64,000 nucleotides of DNA, from positions 16,600,089 through 16,664,088 of the forward strand of contig JAJEKV010000005.1 of NCBI GenBank assembly GCA_021234155.1. Direction: 5' to 3'. This DNA comes from Isoetes taiwanensis (lineage: Eukaryota; Streptophyta; Lycopodiopsida; Isoetales; Isoetaceae). Positions 43,543 to 54,055 of this stretch are shown here, piece after piece. The translations under genes and the position numbers were made by a program. A model generated the notes under the pieces. It did no database searches, had not been told where the DNA came from, and saw only the letters and a program-made list of their open reading frames with translations. How positions within the stretch are numbered: the first letter of the stretch is position 1; each line of letters opens with the position of its first letter.

Positions 43543-44081
43543 CAATGTTGTTAAAAAACCCGTTTTTTATTTTTAAAGTACCTCTATAAAAATCTTCACG
43601 TTTTTTAAAGGTTTTTTATGATTTGGTATGGCCAAAAAAAAAATTTTTGCACATTCTTTCCACTGCTTTATAATGCACATTTTTGCTACAAGTTACAAGA
43701 CGTATCATGCCAACAAGTAAATCATAAGCTTACGCTTCTATTAGAAACTATTAAGATCAAGTACAAAGATATCATAGCTATTTTGCCATGCAACTCTTAA
43801 GAAAGTTTAGAAAAACATTATTATAGAGGTTAAGAAATATAAGAATTTTATATACAAGGATAAATAAGTTCAAGAATATCATATATTTGGATTAAAAAAA
43901 TTACAATCTAAGGATTTTTAAAGATTTTTAAGGTTTTTTAAGGATTTTAAAGATTTTAAAGATTTTTAACGTATTTTATATAAAAAAAACGTTTTTAAAG
44001 ATTTTTTCCAAAAATTTTAAAAATCTTCAAAAAACCTGACGTTTTTTAAACTTACGGATTTTGACGTACTTAACAACATTG
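43543..44081. mobile_element. hAT-like non-autonomous element, 539 bp
   Basis: CAATGTTGTTAA at the left is the inverse of TTAACAACATTG at the right. Flanks CCTTAATT (43535-43542) and CCTTTATT (44082-44089) are a near-perfect 8-bp duplication. Subterminal regions are rich in GTTTTTTA / AAAGATTTTTAA. No coding capacity. Confidence 0.75.
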
Positions 44082-44261
44082 CCTTTATTGCATGTCTTTT
44101 ATATGAGACACGTATATGTTGACTTGCATATTGACTTGTTGCAATGGTTAAGTAATCTTATGCTGAGGTGGAAATGGGTATTTGACCCCATCACAGATTT
44201 GGTGGACGGTGTAGAATGCAAGAGAAGGAATATGTTAGGGAATATAAGGGAAATCAATGAC

Positions 44262-44490
44262 TGAATATAAGGGATAAGGGAAAATAAGCTTTAGGATAAT
44301 ATCTTTGTTATTATTAGGATAAGATTTATCAATGAGATGGATTCGAGCCAGGTGAAAAACACATAACACCGACATGCAGTATAAGAATAGAAGTTTCATA
44401 AATTTGTTGAATGACAGTGACTTAAGGATTGAATAGATCGTTTTGCTAATATACAAAATAGCCAGATTATTCAGACAAGATGCAAAAATT
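44262..44490. repeat. arm X of an inverted repeat (partner 45780-45985)
   Basis: GGATAAGATTTATCAATGAG, GGATTCGAGCCAGGTGAAAA and CTTAAGGATTGAATAGAT are mirrored in 45790-45985 as CTATTCAATCCTTAAG, TTTTTCACCTGGCTCGAATC and GATAAATCTTATCCTAATAA. Confidence 0.8.
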
Positions 44491-44639
44491 TGGGTTGAAG
44501 ACATTGACTAGAGCAATATTTATCCAGCTACAATATACCGTTCAATGTCTAAATGCTAATGCTAATACAAACAAAAGAAGTCTTGTTGCTTATTGACAAA
44601 ACCTTCAAAAGGCAAGTTCATAGAGCAATAGAACTTGGC

Positions 44640-45030
44640 ATATGGCTCTGTATAATGTGCATTATAAACTTGTTGGATGATCGTCAATTGTGCCCAAATT
44701 TGCTTGGCACCTCCAAGCACATTAGGAGTAGATAACATGCAGATGTTTTTCCAATCACTAAATCCAAATCAATTTGATAGTCCTAGTGTTTCGATAATCT
44801 TTATTGTCATTTTGAACCATGAACTTCAATTCAAACTTTGATTTATTAACCCATTAGGATAGCTTCCAAATAAATACTACATTATCTTTTTAAAAGTTCA
44901 CTAGGATAATATTTGTGTTTATAAAAAAAAAAAAAAAGGGAAGGTGCCCAGGCACAATAGATTGTCCCTATGTCGTTGGAAGAGAGCTAATTCCCAAACT
45001 ATACCCTTGCTTGAATGATCTTATCAATGT
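44640..45030. repeat. arm Y of an inverted repeat (partner 47205-47560)
   Basis: CCTCCAAGCACATTAGGAG, CCTAGTGTTTCG, TTTGATTTATTAACCCATTA, TACTACATTATCTTTTTAAA, an A run, GTGCCCAGGCACAATAGATT and CTTGCTTGAATGATCTTATC all recur inverted at 47205-47560 in reverse order. The partners face each other around the palindrome cluster and LINE. Confidence 0.85.
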
Positions 45031-45396
45031 ACAAGCGTTGAGGCTGCACCTTCACTAGCTTGAAAAAGGCTTCGTCGATGACAATAAAACCTTGTGATGT
45101 CTTAAAGGACAGTCTTGGATGTTGTTTGAACTGCCCAACAACAGCTTCAACGTGCACAATGGAGCCCATGCATTCAAATTCGCTGTCGTCGTACCTTTTT
45201 CGGCCAGGGCTTCGACATACAAGAAAGTAATGTTGTTGTACTTTCCTGCAAACCCTTGTGTAACAAACCACTGCGTTTGGAAATTTTCATAAATTTTTGG
45301 TGCGACATTCTCTTGGCCACGCTCCACTATCGGGTACTTGCTTGTGATCTTCATAGTTTGCTTTGTCTTGGGGATGGCTTGTTCTTGCCTGCACAA
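45001..45396 (-). pseudogene. unknown coding-like fragment
   Basis: The minus strand reads GQENVAPKIYENFQTQWFVT and QGFAGKYNNITFLYVEA in one frame. It then continues in another as YDDSEFECMGSIVHVEAVVG, FKTSQGFIVIDEAFFKLVKV and LYIDKIIQ. The composition looks protein-coding, but no family is recognised. One frame change is near 45205. It may be cargo of the surrounding repeat. Confidence 0.35.
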
Positions 45397-45526
45397 GCGT
45401 TGTTGTTAATAACTTTACAACTAGCTAAAAGAAACCGAATAGTGTAGTTCCGAATAAAATGACAAACATCTGCTACTAAAACACACAAAACACACAAAAA
45501 GGCACCTAATTTCTCCACTTTGACTT

Positions 45527-45712
45527 TTAGGTTAAGCCAAAGTGTCTTCCAAAATAAAGTTCGGCTTAACCTAAATGCCAAAGTGTATTCCGGAATACAC
45601 TTTCACCTAACCCTAATAGCCAAAGTGGCCTTTCGGTAGTAGCCAAAGTGTATTCCGGAATACGATTTGGCTACTAAAGAAAGGCCAAAGTGTATTCCGG
45701 AATACACTTTGG
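45527..45712. repeat. palindrome cluster (fold-back structure)
   Basis: The 14-base half-site CCAAAGTGTATTCC joined to its reverse complement forms a perfect 28-bp palindrome at 45685-45712. Nearly perfect copies lie at 45578-45603 and 45643-45670. TTAGGTTAAGCC (45527-45538) pairs with GGCTTAACCTAA (45563-45574). GGTAGTAGCC (about 45635) and GGCTACTACC (45711-45720) add an outer pair. Confidence 0.9.
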
Positions 45713-45779
45713 CTACTACCGAAACATCACTTTTGCAAAAAGACCGTGCATGGTACTTTTTCCCCTTACCTCTCCATGC

Positions 45780-45985
45780 TGAATAGTGTATTGCAATTTT
45801 GTCTAAATAATCTGGCTATTTTCTATATTAGCAAAACCATCTATTCAATCCTTAAGTCACTGTCATTCTGTAGATCTATGGGACTTCTCTTCTTATACCG
45901 CATGTCGATGTCATGTGTTTTTCACCTGGCTCGAATCCATTGAGTTGATAAATCTTATCCTAATAATAACAAAGAAATTATTGTA
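45780..45985. repeat. inverted partner of arm X
   Basis: Reverse complement of 44262-44490 with small differences; directly followed by unrelated sequence and a LINE at about 46021. Confidence 0.8.
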
Positions 45986-46020
45986 CGACATCCAAATTCT
46001 ACAAACGAGATTGGTTTACA

Positions 46021-46758
46021 GCTTTTGCTTCGTCAACCAAAATCATAATCCACATGACACTCTGCCCCCTTCAGGCAAGTGGTCTCTGCAGCTTCCGGGT
46101 TCTCGATGGCGCTCGGTTTGGACGTGGACATGGAGCTCACTTCCCCCACCGAAGGTTCGGGTGCTTATGTGGCAGGTGGTGCACCGCTGTATCAGGGGTG
46201 AATGTCCTTGTGAGTCGGTTTAGGCGGGTGTGAGCCCTCTTTGCCCTTGTTGTGGCCTTCATCGTTGAGGCTGTGGGCATTATGCGGTTTTATGCCCTCA
46301 CTTGCGGGTTGCCCGGATTGGGTTAGGGCTCGCTTTGTGAGATTGAATAGCCAACAATTGCTGCTTCATGTATATCCTGGTGCTTGGCCGCCAGATGCGG
46401 CAGCAAGCCTTGCATCTGTGCGTGGCTTGGTTGGGTGTGGTTGATTTGGAAGCGGCGGTTGTGGATCTTCGGGGGATTCAGCGTACTGCAGCCTCTCTGA
46501 TTCCTCGACTCAGGTACAAGCTATTTCAAAGCTTTTTGGTGTTCCCGGGATTAGTAGAGTGGAAGTTTTCCATTTGGCGGGACTTCTTGGGTGTGGTAGA
46601 TGGTGATGGTCAGTTTGTACAGCAGTAGAGTTGCAGTTGTTGTGGAGTGTCGAGGTATCACTGTCTCTTTGGGGCAGTTCTCCTTCCTCCTCACTTGCTT
46701 TGTAACATTACCATTCTTTTAATATATTGCTGACACAGTTCTTCAAAAAAAAAAAAAC
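46021..46758 (+). mobile_element. LINE 3' fragment of a second L1 type
   Basis: Encodes WRSVWTWTWSSLPPPKVRVL and MWQVVHRCIRGECPCESV (zf-RVT region), with frame breaks and then a short tail. A 3' UTR (CAGTAGAGTTGCAGTTGTTG ... CTGACACAGTTCTTC) ends in an A run at 46746-46757. The same 3' UTR occurs alone at 58896-59034. Confidence 0.75.
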
Positions 46759-47204
46759 ATATAAGAATACCCAGAAGGATAAAAAACAAAAGACTCAGCC
46801 TAAGTGATTCATTAGATGTGGGAGCTTGGAAGAGGCATGGAGAGTGTTTAACAGTTTGAAGAGGTGAGATGTGTTATCATGGCATGTAATAATTGTAAGT
46901 TATGCTCAATGAGAAAGACGATCATGACCTTAGACGTTTTTGTAATATGGAATACAAGGGCATAAAGCCACATTTCTAGGCATTTTGAAAGAAACTGGTA
47001 ATGTCATGCATGAGCAAATTATTAATACTGGAATTGTATAGAAGGTTGTCATGGGGGAGTGCCATAGTAGTAGATATATATACATGAATGCATCAGCTTT
47101 TGTGAAGCAGATTTTTTTGACAGATTGCCTAACGAGAACGTAGTGTCTTGAAATTCCAAAATTTCTGATGTTGCAGCTTGCATTCTCTCTTACTTTCCAT
47201 TGAT

Positions 47205-47560
47205 AAGATCATTCAAGCAAGGGTATAGTTTGGGAATCAACTCTCTTCCAACTACATAGGGGCAATCCATTGTGCCTGGGCACCTTCCCTTTTGTTTTTT
47301 TTTTTTAAACACTATTATCCTAGTGAGCTTTTAAAAAGATAATGTAGTATTTATTTGGAAGCTATCATAATGGGTTAATAAATCAAAGTTTGAATTGAAG
47401 TTCATGGCCTCTTATGACAATAAAGATTAGCGAAACACTAGGACTATCAAAATTGATTTCGATTTAGTGATAATGGAAAAACATGTGCATGTTATCTGCT
47501 CCTAATGTGCTTGGAGGTGCCACACAAATTTGGCCACAATTGGCGATCATCCAACAAGTG
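47205..47560. repeat. inverted partner of arm Y
   Basis: Reverse complement of 44640-45030. It lies next to the R1 copy starting at about 47590. Confidence 0.85.
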
Positions 47561-47589
47561 TATAATGCACCAACACATAACAGCGAATC

Positions 47590-48155
47590 TTGGTATACAT
47601 TATAGCAAATTTTGTACTTGCATACCCCACAAACGAGGAACTTTACGTACGGTGTAGATTAAGGAATAAGAGGTGAATATGCCTATCCAACAGCTCTCGT
47701 TGCCAGGAGTCACCCCCCATGTGAATATGCACCCAAACCAAAGGGGGTTTAAGGGGGATTTTAAGTTAAATGTGTTGGACCCAATGGTTGTGTTAATTAA
47801 TGTCAATGGTAGTTATGTGTTGGTTGTTAATGTCAATGGTTGTTATATGTTGGTTGTTATGTGTTGGAGGATTTAATTTTTATATGTTGGATGTTAATGG
47901 TTTGTGTTGCAAAAAAAAAAAAAATTTGGCCCCTTCGGGGCCTTAGGGACGTCACCCCCCCTGGTGTGACACAAATTTTAGAATTCAAACCAGGAAAATT
48001 TAGAATTTGAGGCTTTCATCACCTGTAGCTTTTGAATTTGATCACAATAAAACAAATAGAACATAAGTAAAAGTTACCATAAAGATAGAGCAGATTGATC
48101 CCATTATTCTGAAAGTCATAAAGTTTGCAACACCCATACACAAACATTATTTTTG
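47590..48155 (+). repeat. dispersed repeat family R1, copy 3
   Basis: Contains the right half of the MITE (GTGAATATGCACCCAAACCA, AAGGGGGTTTAAGGGGG). The shared flank with TGTTGGTTGTTAATGTCAAT, the GGCCCCTTCGGGGCC hairpin and the CACCTGTAGCTTTTGAATTT block inverted relative to 11765-12420 follow. Confidence 0.8.
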
Positions 48156-48269
48156 GGAATCAATTGGCAAGCAAGGTTTTGGTAATACAGGGTTTTTGTG
48201 AAGGTCCTTCATCTAGGAGATACAGAGTTTGTTTTTTCACTGAATTGGAAAGCAAGCAAGGTTTTCAGG

Positions 48270-49175
48270 ATGGATCGGTACAGCACTTTTAAAAAACTAG
48301 GAGAAGGGAGTTATGGGATTGTGTGGAAGGCTCTCGATCTGGAAACAGGGGAAGTCGTGGCAATCAAGATGTTGAAGAAGGAATATGCAAGCTGGGCAAA
48401 ATGCAAAGAAGAGGTAGAGCTCACATTTCTGGCTAATCTTGAGCACCCGAATGTGATCAAGCTTAAGAATTATGTATAAGAAAGGAAAAATCAGCGTTTG
48501 TGTCTAATCTTTGAATACGTGGAATCCAATCTCTTTCAATTCATCAAGTGGGGTAAACGGCAACCACTTTCTGAAGATACAATTCGCGAAGTCGCTTCAC
48601 ACCTTCTGTAAGGATTAAGCTCCATCCACTGGAAAGGATATTTCCACAGGGATCTAAAGCCTGAGAATCTCCTCCTCCAAACTGGCATTCTGAAAATTGC
48701 TGATTTTGGCATGGCCAGAGATGTTAATTCTAGTCTTCCATTGGAGACAGAAGTGAGCACTCTTTGGTACAGAGCACCAGAGGTTCTTCTAGGAAAGACT
48801 TACGATGAAAAAATTGACATGTGGGCAGTTGGAGTGATCTTAGCAGAGCTTTATAATTCGGAGCCTCTCTTTCCTGGGGCTAACAACATGGATCAGATGT
48901 GTAAGATTTGGGAAGTAGTTGGAGTGCCTGATGATTTGCCCTATAGAAAGCAAAACCTCTGCTGGACTCTTAGGCAACTTATTCCGAGAGCAAGTGAACA
49001 AGCTATAGATCTCATTCAACAGCTTCTCTCTTGGAACCCTGTCAATCGCCCTTCTACATCTCAAGCATTCTTTCATCCCTTCTTCAACACAACGCCAATT
49101 CCAAAGCAGCGGCAGCGGTATCATAATATAGTTGCACCAATTGGGCCAAAGATTGCGCCAAAGATAGCAGTGTAA
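48270..49175 (+). pseudogene. MHK/MAK-like (RCK family, CMGC) protein kinase, intronless copy with two TAA stops
   Basis: Kinases of the MAK/ICK/MHK group phosphorylate Ser/Thr. The frame is continuous from MDRYSTFKKLGEGSYGIVWK (Gly loop) through VAIKMLKKEY (Lys), VFEY-like LIFEYVESNLFQF, YFHRDLKPENLLL, KIADFGMARDVN, STLWYRAPEVLLG, DMWAVGVILAELYNSEPLFP and SWNPVNRPSTSQAFFHPFF. Stops TAA at 48477-48479 and 48609-48611 stand where Gln (CAA) is likely. The activation-loop T-x-Y of this family is not kept, and about 15-20 residues are missing near 48940. No introns occur, whereas plant MHK genes have many, so it is probably a processed pseudogene. Confidence 0.88.
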
Positions 49176-49599
49176 ACATTGCGCAGTGCTACTTATATCT
49201 CATCTCAATTTCTATTGTTTTGTATATAAAACAGTCTAGACACCACATTGGTGGATTTGTACATATGATTCTAAATACCTTATTGCTGGATTTGTACATA
49301 TGATTATAGCAATTTAATAAAGTGTTATTTACGTACTTAGTGGTTGCCTCAGGTAAAGTATTCTGAATTGAAGGAAATAGAGGTGCTAATTTTGCAAGCA
49401 ATGGCCATTGTGTTTCTAACACTCAAAATAACATTTTGCAGAAAATAGTGTTAAACAAGAAAGAGCTTGGGGTTGCTTTCAAAAAGCATTACAGGGTCGT
49501 CTTCGAGAAGAAAAATTTCATTGGGATTTATATATTTTGATGATCTTATCTCCGTTTTACTTCAGGCTTTTGATAGAAGAACAAGAAGCTCTAGAAATG
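49176..49599. other. 3' flank of the kinase copy
   Basis: Contains a two-fold 46-bp repeat (GGATTTGTACATATGATT at about 49253 and 49289) and AATAAAG near 49316. No poly(A) tract or target duplication is clear. Confidence 0.4.
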
Positions 49600-50243
49600 A
49601 AGGCAAACTTAATGTCCAATTTGCAATGGCTACGATTTATGTAACTAAATGATACAGTAACAAGTCACGGGTTCAACGCCTCGTTGTGAAAGTGGCCATG
49701 CAATGTAAAGTTGGTGGGGGAAGGACCCACTTCAGCAATGTAAAGTGGTGGGGGCAGGACCCATCTGGGTGTGTTGTACAGTGTCACATGTCCGATAGGA
49801 CGCTGCCTTGTGGCGTGACGTTAAAATCTCTTCTTCTTCTTCTTCTTCTTTCAGTTAAAGAAGCTACAAAAGTCATAGATGTACGTTTATTCTAGTCAAA
49901 CATGCAAACCAATACCATGGTAAGTGACTAAATGCAGCTTGATTTTTACCCAAACAGACAATTGCCAAGAATTTCTATCAATTTATGCCTTCGCTTAAGT
50001 GTTGAGATTTCCTGAAATAGAGAAACAAACAGATCCACATGATAACATAAGAGTTGAGTAAGAACTGAAAGAAACGCCCTTGCTGAGTAATCAAATAAGA
50101 GCTGTTTCTTCACAATCAATTTGTTAGTCAGTATATTCCTGGTAAGCTCCATGTGACATAATTCTTGCAAGTTGCAAAAGCCTTTAACAATCGATATAAC
50201 TATAGTAGCTGAGTCCAGCTAATAATTGATTGATGAATATTGC
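49600..50243 (+). repeat. repeat family R2, copy A (holds a SINE-like insertion)
   Basis: Shares with copies B (50244-50640) and C (58785-59300) the order TTTGCAATRGCTA, ACTRAATGATACA, TAGTCAAACATRCAAA, GACAATTGCCAA, TATGCCTTCGCTTAAG, ACAAACAGATCCACATGAT, GCAAAAGCCTTTAACAA. Non-coding. Confidence 0.8.
49668..49865 (+). mobile_element. tRNA-derived SINE-like insertion
   Basis: About 200 bp absent from copy B of the surrounding repeat. It starts next to a box-B-like GGGTTCAACGCC and ends in (TTC)n at 49832-49851. Flanks ACAAGTCA (49660-49667) and ACAAAAGTCA (49866-49875) look like a slightly altered target duplication. Box A is not visible, so it may be 5'-truncated. Confidence 0.55.
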
Positions 50244-50640
50244 AGACAAACTTGGTGTCCCATTTGCAATAGCTATGGGTTTTATAACTGAATGATACAT
50301 GAATGATACACTAACAAGTCCGCATAGACGTAGGTTTATCCTAGTCAAACATACAAACCAAATACAAGGGGAAGTGACTAAAACACAACTCTATTTCTAC
50401 CCAAAGGGACAATTGCCAATCAATCTATGCCTTCGCTTAAGCATTGATGTTTCCTGAAATAGACAAACAAATAGATCCACATGATAGCATAAGAGTTGAG
50501 TAAGTACTGAAAGAAATGCCTTTGCTAAATAATAAATTAACAGGATGGTTCTTCACAATGAATTTATTCCTGGTAAACACCATGTGACATAAGTTCCTGC
50601 ATGTTGCAAAAGCCTTTAACGATGTTGCATAAGTTATTTC
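50244..50640 (+). repeat. repeat family R2, copy B
   Basis: Directly follows copy A in the same orientation; supplies the empty-site sequence for the insertion in copy A. Confidence 0.8.
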
Positions 50641-50932
50641 ATGTTACCCTATTAGCCTTACTTCATGACATACCCCTGAGTTTTGATAATTTTCTGAAAT
50701 GCCCTGTGTCAACATACAAAGAAGGGTAGAAAGTATTTTTTTTATTGTTTGAATTTGTTCAAAAGCCTCTAAGATTTACGTTAATTTCTCAAATGCCCTT
50801 AAGTTTCCTCTTAACTTCTCAAATGCCCTTAAGGCCTAGAACACGAGTTTTTTTTTCCCCCTTCCAATTTCAAATGCTTCAAAATTCAACAAATAACCTT
50901 AACCGTTAACAAAATAAACCAAATGCCCTTGT

Positions 50933-50967
50933 AGGAAGGAAGGAAGGAAGGAAGGAAGGAAGGAAGG
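50933..50967. repeat. (GGAA)n microsatellite at a LINE 3' end
   Basis: About nine GGAA units. On the minus strand it is a (TTCC)n tail directly after the 3' UTR of the RTE-like copy. Confidence 0.9.
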
Positions 50968-51545
50968 TATTTTTATCGTCCACGGAGACCAATCGGTCTA
51001 TGGGACCCAATACAAAAGCGCAGCAAGCGGATTACTACCCGGATTAAAAAACCCCCGCCCCGAAGGGTTTTCGAGGGAAAAACCATGGCGACAATCACCT
51101 GGCGACAAACTGTTCCAATATACGAAATGCAAAAACACACAAATATATACACGCATGTACCGTACCCATAGTGCCTGATCAATGAGCAGCCAGGCGGGGG
51201 CAAAGGTGGGCTCGCAGATCCAGTACCTCCTGAATGTACGACCCCAAAGCACGTACTGACGTTGTGTTCATCAGCAAATGTAGGGGCAAGTCCGACCGTA
51301 CTAAGGGAATGTATCTGGCCCGGATCTGACTGAATGCTGGGCAACCCTGGAAAGTGTGAGACTCATCCTCAATGGCACACGTAGAGCAAGCCAACAAACT
51401 AGAGCAAGCCAACAAACTAGAGCAACACCCGACATGTGTTGAGAAAAAAATCGACGGAGCCGAAGATAGGTCAATGTCTTGCCTTCCTTTAAGTAACTGT
51501 AAGTAGAAATAGGCGCCTTCACATAAAAGGCGCCATCACCATCCA
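50968..51545 (-). mobile_element. RTE-like LINE 3' fragment, minus strand
   Basis: The minus strand reads AFYVKAPISTYSYLKEGK, CAIEDESHTFQGCPAFSQIR and ARYIPLVRSDLPLHLLM, matching the C-terminal QIRPRYVELVGARPPLHV of the element at 16980-19320. The 3' UTR shares GGTTTTTCCCTCGAAAACCC and the GGACGATAAAAA end. GTTTGTTGGCTTGCTCTAG is duplicated (51386-51423). Confidence 0.8.
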
Positions 51546-53129
51546 TTTACGTAATGTTATTCTATAAAATACAAAAAAACTTAAGGGCATATGGTGAAGG
51601 GCATCTTAGCAAATTATCAAAAATCAAGAAAATGTTGTGATTGCATCTTTTCCATTCTATTTATATGCTAACCAAAATGAATTGGGTATTTGGGAAAAGC
51701 TTTTTATTCTAAAGTTATCCATTAAAAATAATAATTGGGCAGTTAAATACTTCTCAAAACATACTAGTTATGGTGCCCGGCATTGCCGGGCTTAGTAACA
51801 TTTTGAAGATGTGGTTCGTTGGCTAAAATAGAGAAGGTGGCTTACAGGGGCAAGGTTAACGTAGAGGAGCTTTTTAAGATTCATTGACATAGAGTTCAAT
51901 ATATAGATTTTGTGTAGGTGGTATTTAGGACTTGAACTTGATTATGTTATGTTCAACCAAGTACAAAAACTCATAATCTAACCTAACATTGAACCTGAAT
52001 GTACTATAGAAAACATCGTGGTCTAGACTAAGACTCAAATTGGAAAGGAATATGTTGAATGTGCATGTTTAATCCAAAGGAGAATGAAGGAAGGAAGGAA
52101 GGAAGGAAGGAAGGAAGTAAAGACTCCTCCAATTGACTGTATTCATGATCAACTCCTATGCTTTCAAAAGTAATAGAAGGATGCATAATAAATATATACT
52201 CAAGTAGCTAGATGGTTAGGCCATTGGCATATGGTAATCACCCAAAGTCACAAAGACCCACTTCTACCATGGAGGTGACCACATGAAGGCACAAAAACTC
52301 ATCGACTATCATAGGTTGAGAAAAGTAAGTGAGTGCAAATTGCATGGGTATGCTTGATCTATCTAAGAATACCAAAGAACATTGTTGTTAAAGCCTGATA
52401 ACACTGGTTGTAAATGACGTCATTTAACCTTATTTTAAGTTTATTATGTACCGGGCTGTAGCTACAACAAAGTGAGTGTTGCACTTCATAAAGCTTGTCA
52501 AATTTATGCACCCATAGGGTTGCAATGTATGTTGGGATTTAGATTCTTACCTGTTGAATATGCTAAGTCGATTAGGCCTCTTAGTCTTTGGTTGCGTACA
52601 CATCAGGGGAAAAATTTGAGTATTCCAATAGTTGACTTTTTAAGTTTCCAATAGCTCACGTGATTAAAGAACATGACTGATGTGCCATAGCGATAATTTT
52701 TTGACAGTTGCTTGATGTTTAGAATACACTATGTTGGTATAGGCCATGCTATAAGTTTTTGTCAGTGTTATTTTCGAGACCCAAATAAACATGGCATTAC
52801 TTCGTCTATCTTTTCCCCATAATGTCAAGAATAGCTAAACAATGATGTCTTGAGTTGTCATCGTGCTATAGCAGAACCATAGCCAAACAATGATGCATTG
52901 AGTATTGCAATCATGGAAATGTAATGGTTCTAGGATAAACCCCCTGCCACATGCACTGACTAAATAAAAAGACAGATTGGTTCTATAGTAATATTCTGAG
53001 TTACCGGAACTCAAACAACCATGCTGGTGGGTGCCCTGTAAAACTCCGGTGCAGTAAAGTACCTTACATTCAATCTTCAGCAAACAAACTTAAGGCACCA
53101 TATCAGTCTCTAACAATAACTCCAAAGCT
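51546..53129. other. non-coding, nothing recognised except a microsatellite
   Basis: AT-rich. Contains (GGAA)n at 52087-52117. No gene seen. Confidence 0.3.
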
Positions 53130-53137
53130 CTATATGT

Positions 53138-53969
53138 CATAGATACCCGGATCGGGAACGTTTTCATCACGTGGACCTTCTCCCCAAAACCGGAACTGGA
53201 ACGGGCGGGAACGGGAACTGCCGGAACGTCAACTTGAACCTTTTAATCTTAAAAATGGAGTTCCCAACTATTATACTTGTACTTTTTTACTTGCTTTACT
53301 TTGTTTATCAAATTTATTTTACATGGAAATTATAAACCTTAAATAGCAACACATACTGGCAGTACAAAGTACAATCCGACACATAGTAATAGATATTAGT
53401 TAAAAACCCACATGCTAAAACATTAAGAAGTATTTGCAACACAAATAGGCTTATGACAATCACAAATAGGCTTATGACAAGTATCTATTCAAAGACAAAG
53501 ACAAGTATCAGAAAGATAAAAAATGTGGTACCTGGAGGGCTTGGTTTGCAAGCTCCGCCTTCTGCACAAAAATTCAAAAAAGAATCAGAGAAACTAAATG
53601 ATTTCAACCTCTAGACATGTAAATTTATGATTTCGACTTGTTTCCTTGTTAAAACTGTTGATTTTGACCTGTTTCTTGAAGACAAAACTCAGACGTCACT
53701 ATCTTCCGCCATATCCACGACCGCCAATTTATTTTAGGTTTTATTTTCTTGTAAAATTTAACTTTTAGGTCATTTGATAAAGTTGAAATTTTATTTTTCT
53801 TTTCCCATGTTGGGAACGTTGTAACCGGAACGTCGGGAACGGAGTTCCCAATGATGTTCCCGGTAAGACACACTTTGGGAATGTAAGGAGAAGTTCCCGG
53901 AATGCCTCAGGCATGGGAACGCGTGTTGGAACGGGAACGGAGTGCGGAACGGGGTTCCGGGTATCTATG
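53138..53969. mobile_element. hAT-like non-autonomous element, 832 bp, with perfect target duplication
   Basis: Left end CATAGATACCCGG and right end CCGGGTATCTATG are exact inverted repeats. CTATATGT at 53130-53137 and 53970-53977 is a perfect 8-bp duplication. Subterminal regions are studded with GGAACG/GGGAACG motifs in both orientations (53154-53230, 53812-53955), likely transposase-binding sites. The interior has no transposase frame. Confidence 0.9.
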
Positions 53970-54036
53970 CTATATGTTGCTCTATAATAACTCATCGTTG
54001 ATCCAAATTGATCCAAGTGAACCTGGAGAGAGAATC

Positions 54037-54055
54037 AGACCTAATATTAACTAAG
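54037..54055 (+). repeat. LINE target-site duplication (left)
   Basis: AGACCTAATATTAACTAAG, identical to 55693-55711. Confidence 0.95.

Noticed and set aside
54008-54055. ATG at 54008 as a start of a 420-residue protein
   Set aside because: It lies in target DNA before the duplicated AGACCTAATATTAACTAAG; the LINE proper begins at 54056.
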